Origin: JBBRNH01 sp038230415
Lineage (GTDB): Bacteria; Bacteroidota; Bacteroidia; Cytophagales; Spirosomataceae
Length of the DNA: 59,534 nucleotides
Assembly: GCA_038230415.1 (NCBI GenBank)
Contig: JBBRNH010000026.1
Span: 1 to 59,534 of the forward strand
Direction: 5' to 3'
Made by a program: the position numbers and the translations under genes
The notes under the pieces: generated by a model
The model's input: the letters and a program-made list of their open reading frames with translations, nothing else
Told to the model about the DNA's origin: nothing
The model's database searches: none
Shown: positions 1 to 7,718 of the stretch, piece by piece
How positions within the stretch are numbered: position 1 is the first letter of the stretch
How the letters are laid out: the number at the start of each line of letters is the position of its first letter

Positions 1-190
1 TGCCATCGAACGCGGCTATGACCGGACCGACGTGCTGTATCGCTGGAAAAATCACGTGCAGCCCGCTTACCGTGAGTTTGTAAAACCCTATAAAGACGAA
101 GCCGATATTGTGATTCCCAACAATACTCATTACCGGAAAGGGCTGGAGGTGGTGGTGAGTTTTCTGAAAACAAAGGTGAAAGAGGTTTAA
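1..190 (+). CDS. udk: uridine kinase, C-terminal fragment
   Basis: The open frame begins at base 2, is cut by the window edge and ends at the TAA at 188-190, leaving 62 codons. The fragment contains DVLYRWKNHVQPAYREFV followed by a stretch ending in ADIVIPNN. This matches the tail of bacterial uridine kinases, where a conserved Arg/Pro segment is followed by an 'ADiiIP' strand. The enzyme phosphorylates uridine and cytidine in pyrimidine salvage. The Walker A motif and most of the protein lie outside the window, so the call rests on the tail only. Confidence 0.75.
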   Translation, partial: AIERGYDRTDVLYRWKNHVQPAYREFVKPYKDEADIVIPNNTHYRKGLEVVVSFLKTKVKEV

Positions 191-272
191 ACACAGTGTC
201 AGGGAGGTTTCACAAAGAACACGGAGAAAAACTCTGTGACCTTTATGAAACCTCCCTGACGCTGTGTTTAAA
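186..272. terminator. long inverted repeat after uridine kinase
   Basis: Arms 186-212 and 246-272 are 27 bp each and complementary at 26 positions, the exception being a G-T pair. A nested short stem (CACGGAG with CTCTGTG) lies in the loop. The left arm includes the uridine kinase stop codon, and the right arm ends just before the stop of the converging gene at 281. This position fits a bidirectional terminator, but there is no clear T-tract and the stem is far longer than a usual intrinsic terminator. Confidence 0.6.
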
Positions 273-280
273 TCTTCTCT

Positions 281-778
281 CTACACCAACTGCTTCACAA
301 AATACCGTTTCAGCCAGGTATCACCCGCCTGCCGTTTCCAGTCGGTCAGAAACTCGGCTTTGGTGCTGGCAAGTGTGTTAAAAACGGTTGTTTCTTGGGT
401 AATTTTCCCGGTCAGTACCGCCGTTTTAATGCCCGTCATTGGCACGGTTTCCAACGCGCCATCGGCGTTGAGGAAGGCGGGAGAACGGTCGAAAAAGTCA
501 GCGTTGAGTTGTCGGCCAACGGCCTGCAAAAAATGCGTCGAGGCATCAATCGAGCAACCGCTGGGCAGGGTGTGGTCTTCATCAACAGCAATAATCACAA
601 ACCGATTCTCGGCGACCTGTGCCGATGCTAACAGCGGGCTTCCGTGCGCGGCCCAAGTGTCAAGAGCCGGTTCGAGGGCGGCTTCAATGGTCTGCACTTC
701 CGGGCCGGTCAGTACGCGATTGGCCTGATAAACCCACACGCGGGCTGCGGGGCTGATGCGGGAAAAATGGATGAACAT
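281..778 (-). CDS. conserved Bacteroidota protein (often labelled ABC transporter ATPase)
   Basis: This 165-residue protein contains RVWVYQANR near the N-terminus, a central SGCSIDAS motif and a C-terminal WLKRYF segment. I recognise the pattern from a conserved Bacteroidota family frequently labelled 'ABC transporter ATPase'. There is no Walker A, signature or Walker B motif, so that label is not supported here. No signal peptide or membrane segment is visible. It is the last gene of a minus-strand run that follows the iron-sulfur genes at 848 and 1728. Function unknown. Confidence 0.7.
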   Translation of the reverse strand: MFIHFSRISPAARVWVYQANRVLTGPEVQTIEAALEPALDTWAAHGSPLLASAQVAENRFVIIAVDEDHTLPSGCSIDASTHFLQAVGRQLNADFFDRSPAFLNADGALETVPMTGIKTAVLTGKITQETTVFNTLASTKAEFLTDWKRQAGDTWLKRYFVKQLV

Positions 779-782
779 ATTC

Positions 783-850
783 TTAGTGGTTAGTGGTCAG
801 TGATTAGGAGCAAGCAAAACTGGTCACTTGCCCCTAATCACTGACCACTA
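783..850. repeat. heptad-repeat inverted repeat (GTGGTTA type)
   Basis: Tandem heptads TTAGTGG, TTAGTGG, TCAGTGA and TTAGGAG occupy 783-810. Arms 791-814 and 827-850 form a 24-bp inverted repeat with one mismatch and a 12-nt loop. The right arm contains the stop codon of the minus-strand gene at 848. It lies between two co-directional genes, so it may end or attenuate transcription of the iron-sulfur genes. Confidence 0.75.
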
Positions 851-1651
851 CGCTAACCCCTGTCCCCCGGCCACGAGTTCCGACAGGTCATAGACGCGGA
901 CGTTATGTTCGCGGTTTTGGTTTTTCACGCCGTCGCTCATCATCGTCATGCAAAACGGACAGGCCACGGCAATGGTGTCGGCTCCGGTGGCGAGGGCTTC
1001 CTGCACCCGCTCGATATTCACTTCTTTGTTGCCCGGCTCGGCATCCTTAAAATACTGCGCTCCGCCCGCCCCGCAGCACAGGCCGTTGGCTTTCACGCGC
1101 TTCATCTCCACAAAATCAGCATCGAGGGCGGCCAATACCCCACGCGGGGCTTCATAAATCTTGTTGGCCCGGCCTAAGTAACACGAATCGTGATAGGTGA
1201 TTTTCCGGCCCTTAAACGCCTGACCATCCTGCGGTTTCACCCGGCCCTCGTTGATGAGCTGCTGTAAAAACGTAGAATGGTGAATGACTTCGTAGTTGCC
1301 GCCGAGGTCGGGATATTCATTCTTGAGCGTGTTGAAGCAGTGCGGACAGGCCGTCACTATTTTTTTGACGTTGTAGCCGTTCAGCACTTGAATATTGGAT
1401 ACGGCCTGCATCTGAAACAGGAACTCGTTACCGGCACGCCGGGCCGGGTCGCCGGTGCAGCTTTCTTCGGTTCCTAAAACGGCGAATTTGATGCCAACGT
1501 GGTTGAGAATTTTCACAAAGGCAATGGTCACGCGCTTGTAGCGGTCGTCGAACGAACCAGCGCAACCGACCCAGAACAGAATTTCGGGTTCCTCACCGGC
1601 AGCCATCATGTCGGCCATTGTGGGAACGGTGTATGTTTTTTCAGCAGTCAT
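848..1651 (-). CDS. (Fe-S)-binding CCG-domain protein (HdrB/LutA-like)
   Basis: The 267-residue soluble protein has two cysteine-rich CCG-type regions. One is around ACPHCFNTLKN and HDSCYLGR; the other comprises NGLCCGAGGAQ and VACPFCMTMM. These domains bind a non-cubane or 4Fe-4S cluster in heterodisulfide reductase B, GlpC and LutA families. It is immediately downstream of the membrane iron-sulfur protein at 1728 on the same strand, so the two probably form one electron-transfer unit at the inner membrane face. The electron donor and acceptor cannot be told from the sequence. Confidence 0.8.
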   Translation of the reverse strand: MTAEKTYTVPTMADMMAAGEEPEILFWVGCAGSFDDRYKRVTIAFVKILNHVGIKFAVLGTEESCTGDPARRAGNEFLFQMQAVSNIQVLNGYNVKKIVTACPHCFNTLKNEYPDLGGNYEVIHHSTFLQQLINEGRVKPQDGQAFKGRKITYHDSCYLGRANKIYEAPRGVLAALDADFVEMKRVKANGLCCGAGGAQYFKDAEPGNKEVNIERVQEALATGADTIAVACPFCMTMMSDGVKNQNREHNVRVYDLSELVAGGQGLA

Positions 1652-1666
1652 GTTTATTCGTTCAGA

Positions 1667-1727
1667 GTTTAAAGTTTAAGGTCTAACGTGCTTAACAGCA
1701 GTGCGTTAGACGTTATACCTTAAACGA
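1667..1727. repeat. heptad-repeat array with imperfect inverted repeat (GTTTAAR type)
   Basis: The plus strand reads GTTTAAA, GTTTAAG, GTCTAAC at 1667-1687. The minus strand reads GTTTAAG, GTATAAC, GTCTAAC from 1725 to 1705. The two arms pair imperfectly because the units have diverged or slipped by one heptad. The array fills almost all of the gap between the two iron-sulfur genes. Confidence 0.7.
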
Positions 1728-3107
1728 CTATTTATTCACTTCCCCGGCCCAGTTGAAGCGGTCGCTGGGCGAGAATTTCCAGGGAGCCATGTTGTTTTCT
1801 ATGTTCGAGAACATGGCGTTCCAGGAGCCGGGAGCCTGCGATTCTTCCATGACTTTGTACCGGCGCAATTGCACGATAATATCTAACGGGTTAATGTTGA
1901 TGGGGCAAGCCTCCACGCACGCCTGACAGGTGGTACAGGCGTTGATTTCTTCGACGGAGATATAATCGCCGAGTAGTGATTTATCGTCTTTGTAGTTGTT
2001 GCCGTTTTTGGCCCAGCCGCGCTCGATGTCTTCGAGCCGGTCGCGGGTGTCCATCATAATTTTGCGGGGAGACAGTTTTTTGCCGGTAATGTTAGCCGGG
2101 CAAGCCGCTGTGCAACGCCCGCACTCGGTGCAGGAATAGGCGTTCATGAGATTGATCCAGCTTAGGTCCTCAACGTCTTTTGCCCCGAACCGTCCGATGG
2201 TTTCAGGCGAAGCGTTATCCGGCTGCTGTCCGTTTTCGTCATAGCTGGCGGTGGCCTCGGTGGTTGGCAACCCCAGCATAAGCTGCACCTCTTTAGTAAC
2301 AGCAGGCATATTGGCAATCTCGCCTTTGGGTTTCAGATCGGAAAAATAGACGTTAGAGAACCCCAGCGCAATGTGCAGGTGCTTGGAGTAAGTCACATAT
2401 ACGGCAAAGGCCAGAATACCCAGGATGTGCAGCCACCACGCGCTGCGTTCATAAAGTTCAAGGCCCGAATCGCTGAAACCGGCAAACAGCGGTTTTAAGG
2501 TCTGGCTAATCAGGAAGTCAGGAATCAGGCCTTTCAGCTCACCGTAATGCCCGATTCCCCGGTCGCGCAGCACGGTGTCAGCAGCGTTCCAGGTCAGAAA
2601 CGCAATCATCAGCACAATCTCGGCCACGAGAATGGTGGTGGCATCGAATTTGGGCCAGCCGCGCAGTTCGCGGTTGCGGTCGGGTTGGAGCCGTTGCACC
2701 CCGCCAATGTACCGGCGGCACAAAAACACCACGCATACAGCCAGCACACCAAAGGCCAAGACCTCAAAAAAGTTGATCAAGTACGGATAAACCGGCGTTA
2801 TATACGGCGCAAAGAGCCGGTGCGTACCCAGAACGCCGTCTAAAATAATCTCTAAGATTTCGAGGTTGATGATTATAAACCCGGCATAAATCACAAAGTG
2901 CATCGCCCCAACGAGCAGGTTGCTAAACATTTTCTTCTGCCCGAATGCAACTAACAGCATGATTTTCAGCCGCTCGCCGGGGTTGGCCGAACGGTCTTCG
3001 GGCCTGCCGAGTTGGATGGCACGGGCAATGCGTTTCACCCGTTTTGTGACGTAAAAGCCTGTGATGGCAACGGCCATGACAAACAGAATTTGCTGAATAT
3101 AGGCCAT
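1728..3107 (-). CDS. membrane-bound 4Fe-4S dicluster electron-transfer protein
   Basis: The 459-residue protein begins with several hydrophobic segments (about residues 3-20, 65-85, 105-130, 155-175 and 225-245). It continues into a soluble region with two classical 4Fe-4S motifs, CTECGRCTAACP and CTTCQACVEACP, around residues 320-415. This architecture is seen in membrane iron-sulfur reductase subunits related to HdrC/HdrE, NarI-like plus ferredoxin fusions. Together with the CCG protein at 848 it likely passes electrons between the quinone pool and a soluble partner. It appears to be first in its operon; tRNA-Phe lies divergently upstream. Confidence 0.8.
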   Translation of the reverse strand: MAYIQQILFVMAVAITGFYVTKRVKRIARAIQLGRPEDRSANPGERLKIMLLVAFGQKKMFSNLLVGAMHFVIYAGFIIINLEILEIILDGVLGTHRLFAPYITPVYPYLINFFEVLAFGVLAVCVVFLCRRYIGGVQRLQPDRNRELRGWPKFDATTILVAEIVLMIAFLTWNAADTVLRDRGIGHYGELKGLIPDFLISQTLKPLFAGFSDSGLELYERSAWWLHILGILAFAVYVTYSKHLHIALGFSNVYFSDLKPKGEIANMPAVTKEVQLMLGLPTTEATASYDENGQQPDNASPETIGRFGAKDVEDLSWINLMNAYSCTECGRCTAACPANITGKKLSPRKIMMDTRDRLEDIERGWAKNGNNYKDDKSLLGDYISVEEINACTTCQACVEACPININPLDIIVQLRRYKVMEESQAPGSWNAMFSNIENNMAPWKFSPSDRFNWAGEVNK

Positions 3108-3189
3108 AATTAGCTCCTGATTAAGATTGCGGTTTTGTCGGTTTAAAGCCGGTGTGTTACCTGATTGTTAAAAATATTCCGGGCCACCG

Positions 3190-3220
3190 TTTGTATCCTG
3201 CCCGATAAACCCTACTTTTG
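3190..3220 (+). promoter_or_regulatory. Bacteroidota-type promoter of tRNA-Phe
   Basis: A TTTG at 3190-3193 and TACTTTTG at 3213-3220 are separated by 19 bases. This fits the Bacteroidota housekeeping sigma consensus TTTG-N19-TAnnTTTG. The tRNA begins 37 bases downstream of the -7 box. Confidence 0.75.
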
Positions 3221-3256
3221 CACCCACATTTAACAGTTGCCTGTTCGATGCCTGAG

Positions 3257-3329
3257 GGTGGCGTAGCTCAGTTGGTAGAGCAAAGGACTGAAAATCCTTG
3301 TGTCGGCGGTTCGATTCCGTTCGCCACCA
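3257..3329 (+). tRNA. tRNA-Phe (anticodon GAA)
   Basis: The 73-nt gene folds as a cloverleaf: acceptor GGTGGCG (3257-3263) pairs with CGCCACC (3322-3328), and the discriminator base is A. The D arm carries AGCTCAGTTGGTAGAGC. The anticodon stem AAGGA/TCCTT encloses the loop CTGAAAA, giving anticodon GAA, and the T arm has GGTTCGATTCC. The 3' CCA is not encoded, since CCC follows the discriminator base. A promoter precedes it and a terminator hairpin follows. Confidence 0.95.
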
Positions 3330-3341
3330 CCCTCGTTTCAG

Positions 3342-3376
3342 ATGCCCGGTTATCGCGCGATAGCCGGGCATTTTTG
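3342..3376 (+). terminator. terminator of tRNA-Phe
   Basis: Arms ATGCCCGGTTATCGC (3342-3356) and its near complement (3357-3371) match at 14 of 15 positions, the remaining pair being G-T. A T5 run follows. It lies 12 bases after the tRNA. Confidence 0.8.
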
Positions 3377-3414
3377 TTTGTATCCGCGATTTTGTTTCGG
3401 TTTGTCATGGCCTG

Positions 3415-3442
3415 AAAAATAGTATGCTTGCATACTATTTTT
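3415..3442. repeat. perfect AT-rich palindrome
   Basis: Two 12-bp arms, AAAAATAGTATG and CATACTATTTTT, flank CTTG with perfect complementarity. It lies between the tRNA terminator and the end of the phosphoribosyltransferase gene. It could be a bidirectional terminator, being A-flanked on one side and T-flanked on the other, or a protein-binding operator. The sequence alone does not decide. Confidence 0.55.
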
Positions 3443-3502
3443 ATTACAAATTTATGACGCAACGGGGAGAAACGCGCATCAAAAATCAGATTTTTTGGGG
3501 AC

Positions 3503-4012
3503 TCAACGCAGATAAACGCCTTCCTGATTAGCATCACTCAGGATCACATCTACGTGTTCGGCCAGGGTAGTGCTGAGGGCGTAACCCCGGTAATCGGCAG
3601 CAACGGGGTAGCGCGGATGGTTGCGGTCAATCAGCACAGCTACCTGGAGTTTTTTTACTGCCACAGTCAGAAAAGGTTGCAAACTGAAGGCCAGTGTTCG
3701 CCCGGTATTCAGCACATCGTCTGCCACAATCACTACTTTATCACCCAAACCAATTACAGAATCAGCATCGGGCATGACTAAGCTGATGGTGGGTTGGGCA
3801 GGCTGTTTTTTGTCTAACCGAATCAATATCAACTCGATAGCGAATGGTGCAATGGCCCGCAGTTCATCGGCAAGACGCTGGGCAACGATGAAGCCTTCGC
3901 CCGAAATGCCCGCCAGCACCAGTGATGGCTCATCGAAATTGTTTTCGTATATCTGGAACGCCATTCGCCTGATTTTCTGGCGAATCTGGTCGGCAGTGAG
4001 AATGAGTTGCAT
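3503..4012 (-). CDS. phosphoribosyltransferase family protein (PyrR-like)
   Basis: The 169-residue protein carries the type I phosphoribosyltransferase PRPP-binding loop VVIVADDVLNTGRTL around residues 95-110. The spacing and length resemble PyrR, the bifunctional uracil phosphoribosyltransferase and pyr regulator. I start it at MQLILTADQI (ATG at 4012-4010). An in-frame Met four codons upstream is less likely. PRPP binding is well supported; the base substrate is not. It is divergent from the DUF4783 gene at 4064. Confidence 0.75.
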   Translation of the reverse strand: MQLILTADQIRQKIRRMAFQIYENNFDEPSLVLAGISGEGFIVAQRLADELRAIAPFAIELILIRLDKKQPAQPTISLVMPDADSVIGLGDKVVIVADDVLNTGRTLAFSLQPFLTVAVKKLQVAVLIDRNHPRYPVAADYRGYALSTTLAEHVDVILSDANQEGVYLR

Positions 4013-4063
4013 ATTTTGGCACAATTTTCGCCATTCAGTAAAGTAAAACCAACAGCCTCTCTC

Positions 4064-4474
4064 ATGAAAACGGTACTCACTCTTTTTCTAATCCTCACTC
4101 TCTGCACGGTATCTGTCGGCAGGGCCAACGCCCCGGAAATCACCGAGACCATCCGAATGTCGTTACGGGGTGGTCAGGCGCACGAGCTGGCCCTTTGTTT
4201 CGACCGGCAGATTGAACTCGTTATTGATGCCGAAACGGTTGATTTTCCGGTTGTGCGGGCCGAACAGGCCGAGCAAATCCTGAAAACGTTCTTCAAGAAA
4301 TACCCGCCCCGTAATTTTCAGTACGTTTATCAGGGGTCAACGGCCCGGATGCGCTACTCAACGGGTACTTACCAAAGCAACGGTCAGACGTTTTCGGTTT
4401 ATGTGCTGATGCAGCAATCGGCACGGCAACCGGGCGGCTACGTGGTGAACACGCTGCACCTGCGGAAATCGTAA
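4064..4474 (+). CDS. DUF4783 secreted protein
   Basis: Starting at MKTVLTLFLILTLCTVSVG gives a clean signal peptide, so ATG 4064 is preferred over the upstream in-frame codon at 4007. The mature part has ILKTFFKKYPP, YVYQGST and YSTGTYQSNGQ, and ends in VNTLHLRK. These match the DUF4783 family of small periplasmic Bacteroidota proteins with an NTF2/lumazine-binding-like look. The function is unknown. The gene ends 3 bases before the stop of the convergent YcxB-like gene. Confidence 0.75.
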   Translation: MKTVLTLFLILTLCTVSVGRANAPEITETIRMSLRGGQAHELALCFDRQIELVIDAETVDFPVVRAEQAEQILKTFFKKYPPRNFQYVYQGSTARMRYSTGTYQSNGQTFSVYVLMQQSARQPGGYVVNTLHLRKS

Positions 4475-4477
4475 GTC

Positions 4478-5041
4478 TCAGGCCGTCAGTAGCCCCTTCC
4501 GGCGCAGCACGGTTTCGGTAAATTTCATGTCCTGCTCGCTGGTAAAAATGCTGAACGGCAAATACAGAAACTGCGCTTTTGCCAGGCCGCGTGTCACAAA
4601 TTTCACAAACCAGTTGGCGTTGGGGTTTTGGCGCAGCGTTTCGTCGGTGTTCAGATACAGGATGTATGCGTTTTTCTCTTTCTGAACCGTCTTGATCTGT
4701 TCCCATTTAATCATGCCCCCCTCTTTGGCATTGACGCGCATGAGAATGTGCCGACTATCAATCTCATAAATGTATTTCTCGAACAAGGGTTTGCTCTGTT
4801 CCATTTGCGAGATGCCGGTGATCTGCACAGCCCAGAACAGCACGTATAAAATGGTCAGGATAACGATAAACACGTATATCCAGTAGTTCGGGTAAACCCC
4901 CGTCAGGCTCAGAACGGCGTTGAGCAGGATGAGAGCAAGCGGCACAACGGCCCATTTCCAGTTATCCCGAAACCACTGCCGCAATGCCAGGTTGATGTAG
5001 GTTTTCGAGTCTAATGCGTATCGTTTTGTTTTTACAGTCAT
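4478..5041 (-). CDS. YcxB-like membrane protein
   Basis: This 187-residue protein has two transmembrane segments at about residues 30-50 and 55-75. A C-terminal region follows with IDSRHILMRVNAKEGGMIKWEQI and a 'YLPFSIFTSEQD' ending. This layout is typical of YcxB-like proteins: two helices, then a PH-like cytosolic domain containing a W and a final phenylalanine-rich strand. No enzymatic motif is seen and the function is unknown. Confidence 0.65.
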   Translation of the reverse strand: MTVKTKRYALDSKTYINLALRQWFRDNWKWAVVPLALILLNAVLSLTGVYPNYWIYVFIVILTILYVLFWAVQITGISQMEQSKPLFEKYIYEIDSRHILMRVNAKEGGMIKWEQIKTVQKEKNAYILYLNTDETLRQNPNANWFVKFVTRGLAKAQFLYLPFSIFTSEQDMKFTETVLRRKGLLTA

Positions 5042-5134
5042 AATGGGGCAAAATTAAGCAACATTATGCCGCTGATTTTTATGCTTTTCACGATTGCGGG
5101 TGAATTTCTTCTTTGGTGCTGATTGTCGTATCAA

Positions 5135-5545
5135 TTATTCATTAAATCGGCCCGACTCCACTAATTTAGCCGCGTCTAAAGGCCGGTTATACAAAAACGT
5201 TTGCACGGCTGTCGGGGAGCCATCGGCGAGTTGAGCCGGTATTTCGCGCCGGACATACAGCCCCGACCCATCGGCCAGCACACCCTCATAGTGGTCTAAT
5301 TTGTCGAGAATATCACCGGGATTGTGCAGTTGCCAGATTTCGCCGTGAACCCGGCCCGGTGCATCGGCATCGAAAATGGCTCCCGGAAAATAACTGATTC
5401 GGTACAGGTATCCCTGAAAACTGGCCGGGCCAACCAGCGTGGCATTGGCGTGAAGATGCCGGGCAAAGCCGTTCTGGAAGCCCTGCATGAGGGTTCCGTA
5501 AACAAATAACAAATCCGTTACACGGGTTTCGGCAGAAGTTGACAT
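5135..5545 (-). CDS. gamma-glutamylcyclotransferase (AIG2-like) family protein
   Basis: The N-terminal LLFVYGTLMQG is the substrate-binding YGTL motif of the GGCT fold. VHGEIWQL and LDHYEGV supply the conserved acidic residue and the LDxxEG segment. The size, 136 residues, is normal for the family. Members cleave gamma-glutamyl amines or gamma-glutamyl dipeptides to 5-oxoproline; the exact substrate is not evident. It is divergently arranged with the gene at 5603. Confidence 0.8.
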   Translation of the reverse strand: MSTSAETRVTDLLFVYGTLMQGFQNGFARHLHANATLVGPASFQGYLYRISYFPGAIFDADAPGRVHGEIWQLHNPGDILDKLDHYEGVLADGSGLYVRREIPAQLADGSPTAVQTFLYNRPLDAAKLVESGRFNE

Positions 5546-5602
5546 CGGGTTAAGTAGTTTTGTTTCGTAACTTTAGCACCATCACCGCAAATTTTGCCCG
5601 CT

Positions 5603-7072
5603 ATGTACGAGAAAAATATCGGAACCAAGCAAAAAGCACTCCGTATTAATCTGGATCGCCGGATTTACGGCTCCTTCGCCGAAATCGGCGCGGGGCAAGA
5701 AACAGCCGCCGTGTTTTTTAAGGCCGGGGGCGCATCGGGAACCATCGCCAAAACGATCTCGGCCTACGATATGACCTTCAGCGACGCAATTTACGGCCCC
5801 GAAACCAGCGGACGGTACGTTTGCGAATCGAGGCTGCTGAAAATGCTGAACCGCGAGTATAATCTGATGAACGTGCGGCTGGCCGAAAAACGCGGGGCCG
5901 ACAGCACGTTTTTTGCGTTTGCCAATACCGTTGTGGCCCTCAACTACCAGAAAACCAACGAAAGTCACGGGTGGTTGGGCTGCCGGTTTCAGATAAATCC
6001 GTTGGGGGGCTACAACGATGTGATTATCCACGTCAGAATGCGCGACAACGAAAATGTACTGCAACAGCAGGCCCTCGGCGTGATTGGCACCAACCTGATT
6101 TACGGCTGTTTTTATTACCAGCAATCGCCCCAGACACTGCTGCTCTCGCTCTTGGATGACCTCACGCCGGAACGGATAGAAATTGACATGATTCGGTTTG
6201 ACGGGCCGGACTTTACCGACGTTGACAACCGCCTGATGAGCCTGCATTTGGTCAGAAACGGGTTTACCGATGCCGCACTCTTTGGCCCCGACGGGCGGAT
6301 GCTGCAACCGTCAGAGGCTCTGTACAAGAAAAACATTCTGGTCATGCGCGGGCGGCTCCGGCCCGTCACCAACGTGCATATCGATATGATTGACAACGGG
6401 TTGAAGCAGTTTAAAGAAGAACCCGACGTTGACAACAGCAAGGTGGTGATGCTCTCGGAACTGACGCTGCACAACCTGCAATCGAGCAGTACGGGGTTTG
6501 ACGAGAAGGATTTTTTAGACCGGGTTGATATTCTCTGTTCGCTCGGCCAAACGGTGATGATCTCCAACTACCACGAGTATTTCCGGCTCGTGGCGTATCT
6601 GTCGCAGCTAACCAAACTCAAAATCGGGCTGATCGTCGGCATTCCTAACCTCGAATACATTTTTGAGGAGAGCCACTATGAGTTTCTGGCGGGCGGTATC
6701 CTGGAGTCGTTTGCCACGCTCTTTAGCCGCAAGGTGAAGCTGTTTGTGTATCCCACGCTTCGGCGCGATGGCTCGGTGTATTCCTGCCAGGATTTCAAAC
6801 TCGCCCCGCACCTGCAACCGTTGTTTGAGTTTTTGACGGCCAACGACAAAATTGAAGCCATCACCGATGTCAACGAAGAGAATCTGCACATTTCTACCGA
6901 CTGGGTAATCGAGCAGATTCAGCTCGGCGAACCGGGCTGGGAGACGATGGTGCCGGCCAGTGTGGTGAAACAAATCAAAGACAATTGCCTGTTTGGGTAT
7001 CCCTGCGAGGTTGAATACACGCCCATCGGCGAGCAGGTTCGGCAGCAGGTAGAGGTGGCCGAGGAGGTGTAG
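5603..7072 (+). CDS. conserved Bacteroidota protein of unknown function
   Basis: The 489-residue soluble protein starts at MYEKNIGTKQKALRINLDRR (ATG 5603); an upstream TTG at 5594 is less likely. It looks like a conserved Bacteroidota family that databases often label a nicotinate-nucleotide adenylyltransferase. I see no HxGH or ISSTxxR motif that would support that activity. The N-terminal part has repeated Gly/Ala-rich segments (GSFAEIGAGQETAAVFFKAG). No signal peptide or transmembrane helix is obvious. Function unknown. The stop codon overlaps the heptad array that follows. Confidence 0.7.
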   Translation: MYEKNIGTKQKALRINLDRRIYGSFAEIGAGQETAAVFFKAGGASGTIAKTISAYDMTFSDAIYGPETSGRYVCESRLLKMLNREYNLMNVRLAEKRGADSTFFAFANTVVALNYQKTNESHGWLGCRFQINPLGGYNDVIIHVRMRDNENVLQQQALGVIGTNLIYGCFYYQQSPQTLLLSLLDDLTPERIEIDMIRFDGPDFTDVDNRLMSLHLVRNGFTDAALFGPDGRMLQPSEALYKKNILVMRGRLRPVTNVHIDMIDNGLKQFKEEPDVDNSKVVMLSELTLHNLQSSSTGFDEKDFLDRVDILCSLGQTVMISNYHEYFRLVAYLSQLTKLKIGLIVGIPNLEYIFEESHYEFLAGGILESFATLFSRKVKLFVYPTLRRDGSVYSCQDFKLAPHLQPLFEFLTANDKIEAITDVNEENLHISTDWVIEQIQLGEPGWETMVPASVVKQIKDNCLFGYPCEVEYTPIGEQVRQQVEVAEEV

Positions 7073-7170
7073 TGGTAAGTGATTGGTGGCAAGTGGTAAG
7101 TCCTACCGGAAAATACCCGGCAAGCGAAGCCACTTACCACTTAACACTTGCTACTTACCACTTATCACTT
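7071..7170. repeat. heptad-repeat hairpin between convergent genes (GTGGTAA type)
   Basis: The plus strand reads AGTGGTA, AGTGATT, GGTGGCA, AGTGGTA at 7071-7098. The minus strand from 7170 reads six heptads: AAGTGAT, AAGTGGT, AAGTAGC, AAGTGTT, AAGTGGT, AAGTGGC. The arms can pair in several registers. Stop codons of both flanking genes lie in or touch the array, so it probably acts as a bidirectional terminator. Confidence 0.75.
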
Positions 7171-7695
7171 CTTAAAATACCGAATCATTTCGCCATAACC
7201 CAAGCCCATCCCCAGCGCGGTAACGGCCTGCGTTATCCGTTTGGTTTTGGTTTCAACGGTTTTGGCTTGTTCTATCCACTTAGAAAAGTAGTTTTGGTGG
7301 CCTTTGGGCAGCGTCTTAAAATAGGCCAAAGCTGCCGGGTCATCGTCGAGGCAGAGCATAAATTCGGCAGATTGCGGCAGGGACGAATCATCAAACGCCA
7401 GCGTGACCCGTAATGTGGCCCCGGCATCTTTGCCCGTTCCCCGGCGCATTTGGGCATTAATCGGAATCATAAACGCGCCGGGAGTTTCGGCAGCCACGCC
7501 CATCGGTATCAGCGCAACCTGCTTAATGGTATGGTTATCAAGGGTTCCCTTCACCCGAAACGACGTTTTCTGGCCGGGCCGCAACGCGTCGGTCACGTCG
7601 GTTGGTATTTCGATATAGGCCCAGCCGAAGATACTCCGGTCTGCATATTCATCATTAGTTCCGAATTTCTGGATGAGTGCCGTGAAAGAAAGCAT
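7165..7695 (-). CDS. DUF1905 / YdeI-like protein
   Basis: The 176-residue protein has an N-terminal DUF1905 barrel (IFGWAYIEIP; a GTLDNHTIKQVALIPMG segment; FMIPINAQMRRG) and a C-terminal YdeI/OmpD-associated helix region (YFKTLPKGHQNYFSKWIEQAKT). That second region carries the FxxLPKGHQxxxxxWIxxAK pattern of the YdeI family. The family is linked to stress or bacteriocin protection in some bacteria, but no molecular role is established. It sits 23 bases downstream of the WYL regulator gene on the same strand. Confidence 0.8.
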   Translation of the reverse strand: MLSFTALIQKFGTNDEYADRSIFGWAYIEIPTDVTDALRPGQKTSFRVKGTLDNHTIKQVALIPMGVAAETPGAFMIPINAQMRRGTGKDAGATLRVTLAFDDSSLPQSAEFMLCLDDDPAALAYFKTLPKGHQNYFSKWIEQAKTVETKTKRITQAVTALGMGLGYGEMIRYFKK

Positions 7696-7718
7696 CTTCT
7701 TACAGTGTGATTAATTGG

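Noticed and set aside
264..728. 154-codon plus-strand frame
   Set aside because: It is antisense to the conserved protein at 281 and begins in the hairpin region.
3168..3371. Open frame on the minus strand over the tRNA region
   Set aside because: It runs through tRNA-Phe and its terminator; the translated sequence is an artefact of the RNA gene.
5582..6307. 241-codon minus-strand frame within the gene at 5603
   Set aside because: Antisense shadow of a well-supported coding gene; it lacks any family pattern.
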